Assembly (NCBI RefSeq): GCF_025766255.1
Contig: NW_026516757.1
Coordinates: 1 to 64,000 of the forward strand
From: Zychaea mexicana
Lineage: Eukaryota; Mucoromycota; Mucoromycetes; Mucorales; Lichtheimiaceae
Reading direction: 5' to 3'
Length of the DNA stretch: 64,000 nucleotides
Below the pieces are notes generated by a model, which saw only the letters and a list, made by a program, of their open reading frames with translations, had not been told where the DNA came from and made no database searches. Below, in pieces: positions 35,907-46,490 of this stretch. Every line of letters starts with the position of its first letter. Within the stretch, counting starts at the first letter, position 1. A program made the translations under genes and the position numbers.

Positions 35907-35933
35907 ATCATCATCATCATCATCATCATCATC
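35907..35933. repeat. (ATC)9 microsatellite
   Basis: Nine perfect ATC units in non-coding sequence upstream of the zinc-finger gene. Confidence 0.95.
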
Positions 35934-38900
35934 AGCCCACAGTGTGGTTGCAAGAACGGGGCAATGATCGGCCTCATCGCCGTTCCAACTGTGGATGATA
36001 GTTTCACTCTGCTCGCGCTAGAGTGATATGCTGCAACAGATTTCGGATAGGCCGTTTTGCCGTATTTTTTTCAATTCGATGATCTGCAGCAGCCCCCCCT
36101 CTCTCCTTTTCAGCCTGCCTGGGAACTCTCTCTTTCCCAAACCGCTAGTGCCATTCTGTGTAACAAACTGTAAATATAACTCAATCTTTATTTTTTTTAT
36201 AGAAAAGGGGAGGGCAAAGCAAAGGGTCCGATAGAAAAGAGATCTGTCATTATTATGTCCTAATGCTACCACTGCTACCACTACTACCACTACCACATTA
36301 TGACTTAATAAGCCTCCCTTGATCATTCTTTAGAATTGCGCACATACAATCTGGGAATTGGTTTCGGATGTGTGCGCCGGATTAATTCTAGTCGTAATGA
36401 AACAACCATGAAATATGAGTTTGCCATAAAGAGCATGTGCACAGATCTTTTGCTTAAATGGCGAACGTGTGTTAGACGGTCCACCATGAGAAACCGGGCG
36501 AATCATCATAAGTGACGAACCTCGAATATCTTGATTGATGCATGTTGTCTCTCTTTCTTTGACTTGATCTGGAGGACTTTTTTTCCCACAATAAAATAAT
36601 GCATCGCCACGTGGAGTTGATGAACTGTGATGTGTGGCGGGGACCACAATTCATTTGTTCCTCTCCTGTCCTCCCGCCCTCGCTCCACACCTACTACCAC
36701 CCCCTAAAACACATCCCGTCCAATACGCGCTGTTACTTCTTATGTAGTCAAGTCCAAGTAGTACAACACGAGGTACGAGGAGTGAGGGGTTACGCTATGT
36801 ATATGCTGACGACAACGGCAACAACAACAATGCTCGCGGTTCTGGATGTATGGTTCCAGTAGCGTTTAATCTTGCCCTGTTGCTTGCTATTATGTCACCG
36901 CTGTAGTATAATTGGATACTCTATTATGTATACACATTAAGCAAGATATTTTTAGCTCGCACTACCTCCCAAACTTCAATCATAGCGCGTAAAAACAACC
37001 TATTGTCTTCAACAAGAAGGCTCAATCATGCATATAATAGCAGATAACTACATAAAACAACAGGACAAAAACGTACATAAATGGGTATACCACATTGTAA
37101 AAGTAACTAGAGAAAGTCCTTGCATTAGTGCAATTCTATGTCTTGACTGAATGCTGCATCATTCTTGCAGTTCTTCCTGGGGGGGTTGTCATTGTTTGTT
37201 GCTTTTGTAACAATATTCCATTAATACAATCAAGTCGTTGTGTCATTGTTAGATATGATCGAATCACACATTTCTGCAGAAGCATGGTCAATACACACCC
37301 ATCATCCGACGTCCATTATCTGCCTGCTACGTACAGTACATGCTGCAGTATGTATTACTAATAATGCATGGTACCGTTGTTGCCTTTTCCATATTATTCT
37401 ATAACACCTTTGTCTGGGTTCGCCATCGCGTGGCAGCATTGATCTTTTTCCCAGTTATATCAACCAAGTTTGGAAACAGCACAATTGCATATTTAAAATG
37501 AAACTGACATGTTGCGACTTGTGCATCGACACAGTATTTATTATAACCAGGCAATCAAAGACGATGAAACGGCTCTCCCTACTGATCCCCCATCTCAGTT
37601 TTTCAAAACAAAAATGCCTTAATATGTATTTAGCCGTTTAACCTTTTTTTTTGCCCAGAACAATACGCGTCAGATCGTTGCTGACATCCATGGTAAAAAT
37701 AGCCTTCTTCTTGGCATAAAAGAAGCCAATAGAAACGTAAGAAGCTTAAATTAGCCGATACTGCAGCGGATAAATCTATTTCTTTATCTGGTTTTCCATA
37801 TTGCTGGGCTTGTCTTATAATTGACATTACTAGACTTGAAAAAATAAGATATCGAATGTGCAATGCCGATCAAACAACCATCCTTTTCTCATTCTTCCAA
37901 CTCTAGTGTATTAAAACTCACGCCATCATGAAAGTGTGCACCCTCACCTTGAACCGTCTGCTTATCTATCAGCTCCCTATACAGCGCTATAACAATTCAA
38001 GTTCTATTTGCCCAACATCATATATCTTTCCACTTTTTTGTGCTACAAAATAGTAGGATGATCATCGCAATCATTCGTATAGTGGGTTTCAAGAATTTTT
38101 CTTTCCTTTGTACTTCCATCATGCTCTAATAGCGCCATAATGTATCGCCGTGTTACCATGGACTATCCAGCCGACGCGACATATTTTTAATCGAGTTCTT
38201 CGAACGATTGAACTACCTTAGAATAGGCACACGAGTAACTACATACAAAGTTCCAGGACAGCAGTTGGCTCAGGTATCTCAAAGCTCAACTTTAGCTGGT
38301 TCCTCCATACGGTTGATGGCGATCGTGGACACTGACTACGACACAATTGAACCGACACCAGAAGAAGTGCTAGGCCTCGCCAGTGCGGTTTCTTTAATCA
38401 TCTCCACATTCCTCACTACACTCAAAGCACCTATCGACATTTCTTTTCTTCCCCCGCCCCTCCTACATCTGCACTTCTCTCTTCCTTCCCTATCTTTACT
38501 CTGTAACCTTTCCTCCCTCAACACCTGAATCTGGTTTGACTTTTTCTCTCTCTAGAAGCGGGTTTTCAATCAACGTACCATCTCTCTTTTTTATGTAATT
38601 CTTTTTGATCCTCATACCGCAAGGAAGCGACAACAATGCTACAAGCGTACCGTCATTAGCCTAGCCTTCCAATAAATATAATCTTCAAGCTAAATGGCGA
38701 TCTTTGCTGTGTTCGCTTCTTACACAAACAGCATCTGGTGTATATACATCTGTGTGGAACTTTGGGTCAAATCCTGGCATATATACACTAGTTGAGAGCA
38801 ATATAAGCGACCTTTCAAAAGCGCGCAAGAGGTACTGTCTAGCGGATGAATGCATAAATAGTATACTTGTTGTAATGACATATATATAACCTATACGGAT

Positions 38901-39035
38901 GAAAAAAATCAAACGAGCTTGACCATCATAGCTAAGAATAAAGGGGTGGCCGTTGGAAAATTCTCCACATGGAAAGATGGAACGCTGGCAGGGGACGACA
39001 AGATAAGGATTTTGATTTTGTTTTGTTTTGCTTTC

Positions 39036-40253
39036 TCACAAAAGCGTTTCTAAGAAGCCATAAACTTCGGGTTTCTTGCTATTCCAATCGACATCTTGTT
39101 TGCCAATAATCACTGTAAGATTTGCCCGATCCAGGGGCTGAACGTATCGTAAAAAATCGTTGATGCGCGGCTTTCCGGGAAAGCCAGCACTGGCAAACAT
39201 GTCTCTTGAAATGGGGCCGATACGCCACATCATCATGAATCGCTGGTAAAAAAAGTTGATTGCACGTCGTGCAGCATCAACACCATCTGCTGCTGTGTGC
39301 ATATCTGTCTTTGTGTCCGTCTGCTGCCTTGATGCTTTAACAAGTAGAGCCCACTCGTCTGCTCGATTCTGTAGGGCTTTCGCATCGTCGCGCGGGGTGC
39401 CTTTGTACCAGCCGTATAAAGCGACGAGATGTGCTTGCATTTCCTGTGATGAGAACTCGGTAACGAGAGGTATCACCATCTTTGCTATCTCTGCACGCGC
39501 TTCTTCACTCGTGGCTGTGCTGTTGACTGATGCATGCGAAGCCATGCTCTCAAACGGAAACGCGTGTTTCCGAGTGACGGCAATGAAGCCGTATAGTGTC
39601 ATCGTCTTACCGTCTTTTGCACAGAGCAATGTCTGGGTATAGTCAAGATCAAGGGGCTGAAAATTGGCGTACAGTTTTGTGTACGCGCTGATAAACGTGT
39701 CCCAGCTGCCGATAATGTCTTGACCCATGGATCGTTTCCAGAACAAGTAGCATTCCTTGGTCAAGTCCTTTTCAAAGCTGGCGGTTGTGGGCCTGTTGGC
39801 CTTTGACGCAATGTGAGTTAGCTGGAATAGCTGGTCGAGCCCCGACAGTATGCTGTTGGCCTGCGCCTCAATATCTTTTCTGCAACCTGTGACATTGACT
39901 TTACGTTTGAAAATGGGTAGAGGCAATAGTGCAACGCTACTACTCTTTTCGCTATAGTATTTTGCCAAGCGCTTTTTTCCGTTATAAACCGCTCGCAGGA
40001 TATCCTTGAGAATTGCTTCATGCGTTGACTTGGAATTTCCGTTCTTGCAACCGTTGTTGATAAAAGTTGACAAGCAGTTGTGGAGATCGTTTTTATCGTC
40101 GGTGGCAACGGGGCCAATAATTTCTTGAACGTGGCCGATCTCACGTTGGAATGCAAGTGTTTCAGGTATTTCGCTCTTCCAGTCATCGACTGTGTTTACC
40201 ACAAATTGGAAAGCTTCTTGAAGGAAGGAGGCGGCATCCATTGATTTCGACAT
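39036..40253 (-). CDS. family A protein: putative four-helix-bundle / EF-hand-like protein, intronless copy
   Basis: Function unknown. A single 405-residue frame from the ATG at 40253. It is clearly a paralogue of the gene at 43305-44884 along its whole length: shared TLLYG/KLYAN region, RKHAFPFE, FPGKPRINDFLRYVQPLD, KKPEVYGFLETLL. Residues 1-150 look like amphipathic helices with a 'GHVQEIIGPV ... LKDILRAVYNGKKRLAKYY' pattern resembling the four-helix bundle of MLKL/HeLo-type or Cbl N-terminal domains. Residues 165-240 (LFWKRSMGQDIIGSWDTF, then TMTLYGFIAVTRKHAFPF) resemble the EF-hand segment of Cbl. The C-terminal third (RRAINFFYQRFMMMWRIG) recalls DUF4760-like helical domains. All three are inferences from pattern. 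Unlike its paralogue it has no intron and lacks the C-terminal tail of about 65 residues. Confidence 0.85.
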   Translation of the reverse strand: MSKSMDAASFLQEAFQFVVNTVDDWKSEIPETLAFQREIGHVQEIIGPVATDDKNDLHNCLSTFINNGCKNGNSKSTHEAILKDILRAVYNGKKRLAKYYSEKSSSVALLPLPIFKRKVNVTGCRKDIEAQANSILSGLDQLFQLTHIASKANRPTTASFEKDLTKECYLFWKRSMGQDIIGSWDTFISAYTKLYANFQPLDLDYTQTLLCAKDGKTMTLYGFIAVTRKHAFPFESMASHASVNSTATSEEARAEIAKMVIPLVTEFSSQEMQAHLVALYGWYKGTPRDDAKALQNRADEWALLVKASRQQTDTKTDMHTAADGVDAARRAINFFYQRFMMMWRIGPISRDMFASAGFPGKPRINDFLRYVQPLDRANLTVIIGKQDVDWNSKKPEVYGFLETLL

Positions 40254-41434
40254 CGTATCTAGTAGGGCTTCTTACATCAGCCACAAAGTTTTCTAGACGA
40301 AAAAGAACAACCTTTTTTATTATAAAACAACACGCACCTTTCAGTTGAATCGAACACCAAACCCCGTAAAAATGAGGGCCATGGGAGCTTCTCCTTTTTA
40401 TACGACTCTCATGAGGGCGTATGATGCATCTTGTGCAACTACTGTACTACACAAACAGAGACATATACTGATCGAACAACGCTATATTAAAACGGGTGAC
40501 AGATAACAACTTGTTGTATACTAATAACCCTGCTACTCCACGAACTAAGGACACTATATCGAAGTTTTTCGCATTTCAACGTTTCGCTTATAAGACGTTT
40601 TGGAAAAGTCTTCGTCGGCCTTATATTCTCCAAACAATAGATTATATTCGCCAGTACGGTAGATGAAATCGACTCTGTCTATCTGGTGCAATGGCTTGTA
40701 CTCTGATCTATTATCGTAAATTAGCTACTGACTGTTTAGCTTTGGATACAGTGAAAAGACTTACCTCTTATCCGTGTACTCCTTTTCGTACAAAAATGCA
40801 GCGTCCCAAACCATTGACAACACCTTTATCCTGTACTAGTCTTCTCCATGTTCGGAAGAGTTCAAAACCTTGGATGTCCATAAATTTCGCCCAAGTATAA
40901 CGTAGCAGCCGTGCATTAGTTTGTTTCGTTCGATGAAGCAATTGCGGCCAAAAATACTTACATTTGAATGATTGTCCCAAGCAAACAACGCTGTCCGAAG
41001 GTCTGTTTTACCGTTTCAACAATGTCAACAAGTAAGTCTGTTATATCTTTTGTGGATGTGCATGCTTAGAGTTTGTCGAGAACCAATTTTTTCGTCTAGC
41101 GTCAGCGTTTGTTGGTCGAGTTCAAATTTTATGGATACTCTGTGATTTTTGAGAAGGTTCGTCAAGTGCACCTCTTGATGTGTGTAGCTTTAAATTGTCC
41201 TAAAATAACCGTCTGTTTTATTGTGTCAGTGGAAGAATTGGGTCCGAGACAGCAGATATAATACGCACCAATACTACTGATAGACGGTTTATAATATAAA
41301 GTATGTAGACAAACGAAATACACGGGGAAGCAAGAGAGAAAATGTTAGAATAGAAAATCCCTCTAATTGAGATAAATTGATCTAGCGACTGCTAATGCGA
41401 AATTTACTGTCAACTCATCACTCTATAGATAACA
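40254..41434. other. gene-free stretch in the repeat family cluster
   Basis: Contains the promoter of the minus-strand family gene. The missing N-terminal third of the decayed copy might lie toward the right end but I could not follow it. A short frame at 40691-40900 has no match to the family. Confidence 0.45.
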
Positions 41435-42203
41435 ATGTCATCCTTGTGGCTATTTATACTCTTTAGTAATCTGTTAAGGCGTTTATATAAAAAAAATATA
41501 GATATTACTTGCTCTTACATACTGCTGCAACAGCTTCGACTTGGCCATGTTGCATCAGCTTATAAAAATGGCCTCCGCCAAGCAAATGTTTCAATTAAAT
41601 TTAAGTTTTCTTCACACATCTATAACAAGTTGTATTTACCAGAGCCATAGCCATCCCTATAAGGCTCGATGACGCCGTCCGTATTGCTTGGTGCAAAGAA
41701 AGCAATTACTTTCTACACCACATTCATCTCTCAGCATGGTGAGATCTTTTTCAATAGCAGGTATGAGGCGATGGTACTTGTCTCGCATCGTCTCGTGTAC
41801 CAATTATCCCCTCATTCAACTCTTGTGCCTTGTCTTCATCCATATCCAAATGGTATGCCACCGTTAACCGGAAAGACCAGGACAGTATTAATGCACGTGC
41901 AAACGAATGGGCTACTTTGTTTAAGAATCGAGGATGAGCAAAAATCTAACGTTCATAAGCAAGCCGACCGTGTTGAATTGGCCAGTCGATCCATATTTTT
42001 TTATACCATCGTTATATGATGATTTGGTGTAACGAACAGATTTCAAGGAAGAGTTTGAAGGACGTGCACTTTCCTAATCGGTCCTGTATTCAAAACTTTT
42101 TGCGTCTCGTTTAGCGTGTAAACTTTGCAAACTATCATCAAGTCAGAGCCCGGACAGTGGTACCATCGCAAGCTGAATGTCTATAAACTTTTATACTTCT
42201 TAA
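41435..42203 (+). pseudogene. wrecked third copy of the 39-45 kb family
   Basis: Across changing frames the plus strand gives pieces that line up in order with the two intact members: LLQQLRLGHVASAYKN (with LDQLFQLTHIASKANR), SHIYNKLY (with SAYTKLY), LLGAKKAITFY (with LLCAKDGKTMTLY), NARANEWATL (with QNRADEWALL), HRYMMIWCNEQISRKSL (with QRFMMMWRIGPISRDMF), SCIQNFLRLV (with RINDFLRYV) and LNVYKLLYFL (with PEVYGFLETLL). Several frameshifts and stops are present (TGA after FKNRG, TAG after FLRLV). There is no trace of the intron found in the 43305 gene, so it is closer in structure to the intronless copy. Confidence 0.83.
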
Positions 42204-42379
42204 TAACCGATGTGTCTGCTGACGAAAAGACAAACGGTCATAATAACAATACACTCACTATGGCGAAAAAACCTGTTGCTTGACAGCAGAGTAGGGAGCT
42301 AGAGTTTGGAAACCTACCTAGCATGTATAATCGTTATGAGCAATAATGTATTAAGCCATGAATAATTCAGCTTCCTTTA

Positions 42380-42556
42380 CAGTCAACCCCCGTTAACGTC
42401 AACCCCGATAGCGTCAACAGATTCGCTGGTATCCTTTCAAATTTAGCAGTTAAAGATTTTGCCTATTCTCTACCCCCGGTGGTCGTCAACCCTCGATATG
42501 GTCAACACTTTTGCTGGTATCATACCTTGAAGGTTGACGTTAACGGGGGTTGACTG
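42380..42556 (+). mobile_element. 177-bp MITE, copy 2, perfect terminal inverted repeats
   Basis: Begins CAGTCAACCCCCGTTAACGT and ends with its exact reverse complement; the perfect inverted repeat is 25 bp long and both ends abut TA (42378-42379 and 42557-42558), a TA target-site duplication. The interior matches the copy at 9255-9440 in reverse orientation. No coding frame. It lies about 180 bp past the decayed family gene. Confidence 0.92.
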
Positions 42557-43304
42557 TAGCAGATAGCGAAAAGAAGCAGCATTGCTTGATATGTGACGGA
42601 GTCGAGTAGACACCACAGTATCTAAATATTCAACAAGCTCTTTATATTGGTGGCCACAGTAGCGTTTCATTTGTAGAACGTCTCTAATACGTATGCATAT
42701 AATAATTTAGCCAATCGTCGTTGTGAGAGAAAAGGTTTGAGGTGCATGCGATGGGTGAGTGGATACTTAAATGATACATTTCCTTCGTTACACATGAAGA
42801 TGCACTCAGCTTCGATCCCAGGCACCATCCTGGTACCCTTTAAACCTCTGTTTTTCGAAAGACAAAAAAGTAAATAACGTATGATATACTGACAGCAAAA
42901 GTGCTTATTAGTGGTACACTTGAAGGGTATAGCATGATAATATATCGAGTCTACAATCATTGCTAGCAGATTCAAATAAGGAGCACAGCCTTTTGGGCAG
43001 GACCTTCTTTTACATGAATGGAAACGAAGCGCGATGCTCTGTAGATCCAAAAAGGAGTACTTGCTTTTAATGGAAGTAGACAAAGGCGCCACATATACTA
43101 AGCCCACAGGGTTACGCAAAATAAAGAATATATTAAACTGCTTTTTTTGTGTTGTTCAGTGCCTTCTTCTCCGTTCCTTTTTCCTTTCTATCATCAGCTG
43201 TGTACAAGCTACCTTATCCTGGCTAAATATCCCCCTTTGCAACTATACCCTTTGAATCTCTCCAATATCCCACTTCCTTCCCTTCAAATTAACACATTAT
43301 TACT
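42557..43304. other. gene-free stretch upstream of the intact family gene
   Basis: A C/T-rich run at about 43140-43280 just before the ATG at 43305 is likely promoter/leader. A 150-residue Cys-rich minus-strand frame (42667-43119) begins at a non-ATG codon and matches nothing I know. Confidence 0.45.
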
Positions 43305-44884
43305 ATGGCATCCAAATGGGTAACCAACGATACGATTACCTTTATAAAAACCGTGGTCGACTTTCTTGAGAAGACGGCCGATGATTATAAGCAAGTGATA
43401 CCCGAGGCTGTCGGTTTTGAACGAGAATGCAGACACGTCTACGATATCCTCAATCCTATTTTGACCGAAGATCCCGACTTTAACTCGTACCTTCACAAGT
43501 ACATCACTGGTGGTATGAGCGATCGAACACGACACCAAGGACAACAGGCCATCCTCAAAGAGATTGTCCGCACGCTCTACCTGGCAGAAAAGAAAATCAA
43601 CCAGTATCTCACCCAAAACGCTCAGCAAAACAAAACAATTTTACAAAAGATCCAATGGTTTGTCAAGAGAACGTACACTGCGCAGGAATACCGAGCCTAT
43701 TTCAAAGGGGAGAATGAGGGCATCCGCAAATTGATGAATGACCTTATCACAACGCGCAACCTCGCAGCCGGTGCTGGTATAGTGACCGTGAACAGGTTCG
43801 AGCAGGATATGCCCAAGGAAGGTTTCAATTTCTGGATCAAATACATCGGCAAAGATATCGTGACTCCCTGGGAAAGATTCAGCGAAGCTTACACTTTGCT
43901 GTATGGGGACATGGAGCCAAATGAACTGCAATATGTTCGCAAGCTTCTTTGCTCGAGTGGTGGCAGCTCGATCACGGTGTTTGGCTACATTGGGTTGATC
44001 CGCAAGCATAGCTTCCCCTTTGAAAACGTTGGAACTGATTTACCACCAGTGGAAAAGACCTTGTCCGAGGAGAGTCGAATGGAGATTGCTAAAATGGTCA
44101 TGCAACTTGTCTCGGAATTTGCTTCGGAAGAAATGAAGGGCTATCTCACTGCAATGTATACTTGGTACGATGGCATCCCCCGCAACGACGAAAAGGCTCT
44201 TCAGGAACGAGCTAACGAGTGGGCTAGACTAAAGAACGAACTGCGGCGCGTTGAAGTTCCGACAGCGGAACATGAGAAAGCAGACAAGTTGGATGGTGCC
44301 AGACGTGCCATATCGTTCTTCTACCAGCGGTACATGGTGATGTGGCGAATCGGTAAACTGTCTCGAGAAGCGTTCAGTGGTGTTGATTTTCCAGGAAAGG
44401 CTCGTATTAGAGACTTTATCAGGTATTGCTATTACCTTTTGCACGTACATCACTTACAGTAGCACTACTCTGCTACTATTACTGCTGCCAAAAAAAAATA
44501 CTAAATTTCCTTGCATCATTTTCTTAACATGGGTGCTATGATTTTATCAGATACGTCCAACCATTGGATAAAGCAAACTATCTCATCAGCATGAAGAAGG
44601 ATGAGAGTACCTGGAAGCAGAAGAAGCCGCAAGTGTACCAGTTCTTGGAGCAACTGCTTGTTGATGAATCAAAGAAAGATGTAGTTCCAAAACCCTTGTT
44701 ACCTAAGAAGGAGAAACAACAAGTCAGCAATACAGTTATATATGAAGAGACCAAGACTCTAGACGAAAAAAAACTTCCCGAAATCATTCAGCTACCTCCC
44801 GGTAGAGGACCATCCCTAACAATAAAACAAGTATTGGAGTCAGCGGAGCGACAGCAGGAGCCTGCTGCCGTATCAGTCCATTAG
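43305..44884 (+). CDS. family B protein: putative four-helix-bundle / EF-hand-like protein with C-terminal tail
   Basis: Function unknown. Two exons, 43305-44422 and 44551-44884, join in phase 2 (RDFIR|YVQPLD) and give 483 residues. The N-terminal 150 residues are predicted helical by composition: FIKTVVDFLEKTADDY, HVYDILNPIL, ILKEIVRTLYLAEKKINQYL, then YFKGENEGIRKLMNDL. This periodicity and the order of helices resemble the N-terminal bundle of MLKL/HeLo-like death-inducing proteins and of Cbl. Then FNFWIKYIGKDIVTPWERF and ITVFGYIGLIRKHSFPF recall the Cbl EF-hand segment (FW..fG...vpW..F ... isvFeF). The C-terminal domain (RRAISFFYQRYMVMWRIG) recalls DUF4760. A low-complexity Lys/Pro tail of 65 residues follows. 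No kinase, NB-ARC, RING or SH2 domain was seen. Confidence 0.87.
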
Positions 44885-46490
44885 AGGAAGAATGATTTGC
44901 CGTTACATCATTGTTTAAAAAGCAGGCAATCGTGTAGCTCCTGAAGCATAAGAAAAACCATCTCACAGCATCAATAATAAAGTAACTACATATTCATTAC
45001 TACTTCACCGAAGAAACTAAGGTGTACTTATGTCAATATAATATAACAATGACGATCACATATCACATTAAACAGCTTAGCTGTATCACAACAGTAGCCC
45101 CTGAAGATCATTAGCACTTAATTCGGGCATGGACTTACTGTCTGTAAAAAAAAGCTATTGAATGTATTGTTCTTTGATTTAGCAAGCATCATTATCATGC
45201 AGGAGTGTATAAGAGACGCAGCCCCTGATCTCAATTAGTATACATAGAAGATGTATAAATGTTATGTAATGATACTCAATCTCTATTTAAATGTGTGTCA
45301 TTTTCTTCTATATCCTGACAACAAGCATGTTTACTACGGTAGCAAAGAAAAGTAGCTGCTAACGTTCACGGTACTTTTTCTATATGTCTATTTACGAATA
45401 GTTGTGCAAATGGGACTGCCTCTTTATGACATTAAGAAGCTCACAATACTTCTTATCATATAGCTCTTAGAACAAGAACTAAACAATGATTATGGTGAAA
45501 GATAAGGGATGTTGTAGTTAGCTTTTTTTAAAGCTAATATCCATTGACTGGGATGGTAATAGCAGTACTATCACAATGTTGACAATACAAATTGATTTTG
45601 AGGATCACACATGCATCGTGATAGTATACAGAAAGCACAGCAAACACCAAAGTACTGTAAGTACTTTATAGCGAAGCCATTTGGCACTTGGAAAATTAAT
45701 ATATCATTAAGCGGTAAGATATATGGCATCGGATGTTGGAAGTGCCATCACCGAAAACCTATTGTCGCATTTACCCTCCGTCTAAAGTTTGCATGGGAAT
45801 TTATTACTGACTATCAGCTTTTGATACCACTGGACAAACCATTACCAGACCAGTACTTGTACGCACTATAACAACAGCGATAACAATTTCTTCCGAAGGT
45901 TAAGGGTAGGATAGGAAAAGCCACAAGGGAAACAGCCAGAAGGCTCAAGGAGTAGAGTGCAAGCTAGCGGTTTGATTTAATAAGGGCCGACGACGATGTC
46001 CTGTTGTCATGTGCTTCTCCTTCCTCCTTTTGGCGTGCTAAAAGTGTGCCCGTGGTGTCTTCCTTGAGGCAACATATCGTTGGTATTTGACAGCGATATG
46101 TATTCTCTCTTCATATACTTCGCTATATGCTGCTGTTATAGGCTATCAATTCATAGATGTAAAATCAACAACACGGCAGCGGCGCCCTCTTACTCTCCGC
46201 TATACGCGCCATGCGCCGCGCTGAGCTGGTCTCCAGACGCCCGGCATGGTTCGGAAAAAGGTGGCGACAAAACCAGAAACACCCCCAAATTGGGGGGGAA
46301 CCCTTCGGTTTCGCTCAATGCGACAGCAGAGTATTACCACTACTACTATTACTACTACTGCCACTCCTGCAGGTAATTATATAAATAATACACACATGGA
46401 CTTGATATAGAAGGAGCTTCTGCCTCTTTTCCTTCTTTTTTTCTTTTTCCTCAGAAAGCTCATTCAGCTTTTTTTTACCTCAACAACTCA
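44885..46490. other. gene-free stretch
   Basis: 1.6 kb of AT-rich sequence. A frame at 45611-45871 has no recognisable domain. A C/T-rich tract at about 46420-46480 directly precedes the F-box gene and is probably its promoter or leader. Confidence 0.45.

Larger units (their letters stand above)
35305..39035. other. gene-free stretch between the zinc-finger gene and the repeat family
   Basis: 3.7 kb. The left part is probably the promoter and long leader of the zinc-finger gene and contains the GA and ATC microsatellites listed separately, plus a TACCAC-rich run near 36262-36296. Frames such as 36330-36647 (minus) and 38208-38528 (plus) have no recognisable domain and I do not call them genes. 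Confidence 0.45.

Noticed and set aside
38704..38800. tRNA-like B-box sequence (GGGTCAAATCC near 38763)
   Set aside because: No matching A box, acceptor stem or cloverleaf could be drawn upstream.
42667..43119. 150-residue Cys-rich minus-strand frame, considered as a transposase fragment
   Set aside because: It begins at a non-ATG codon, shows no catalytic motifs, and overlaps the promoter region of the 43305 gene.
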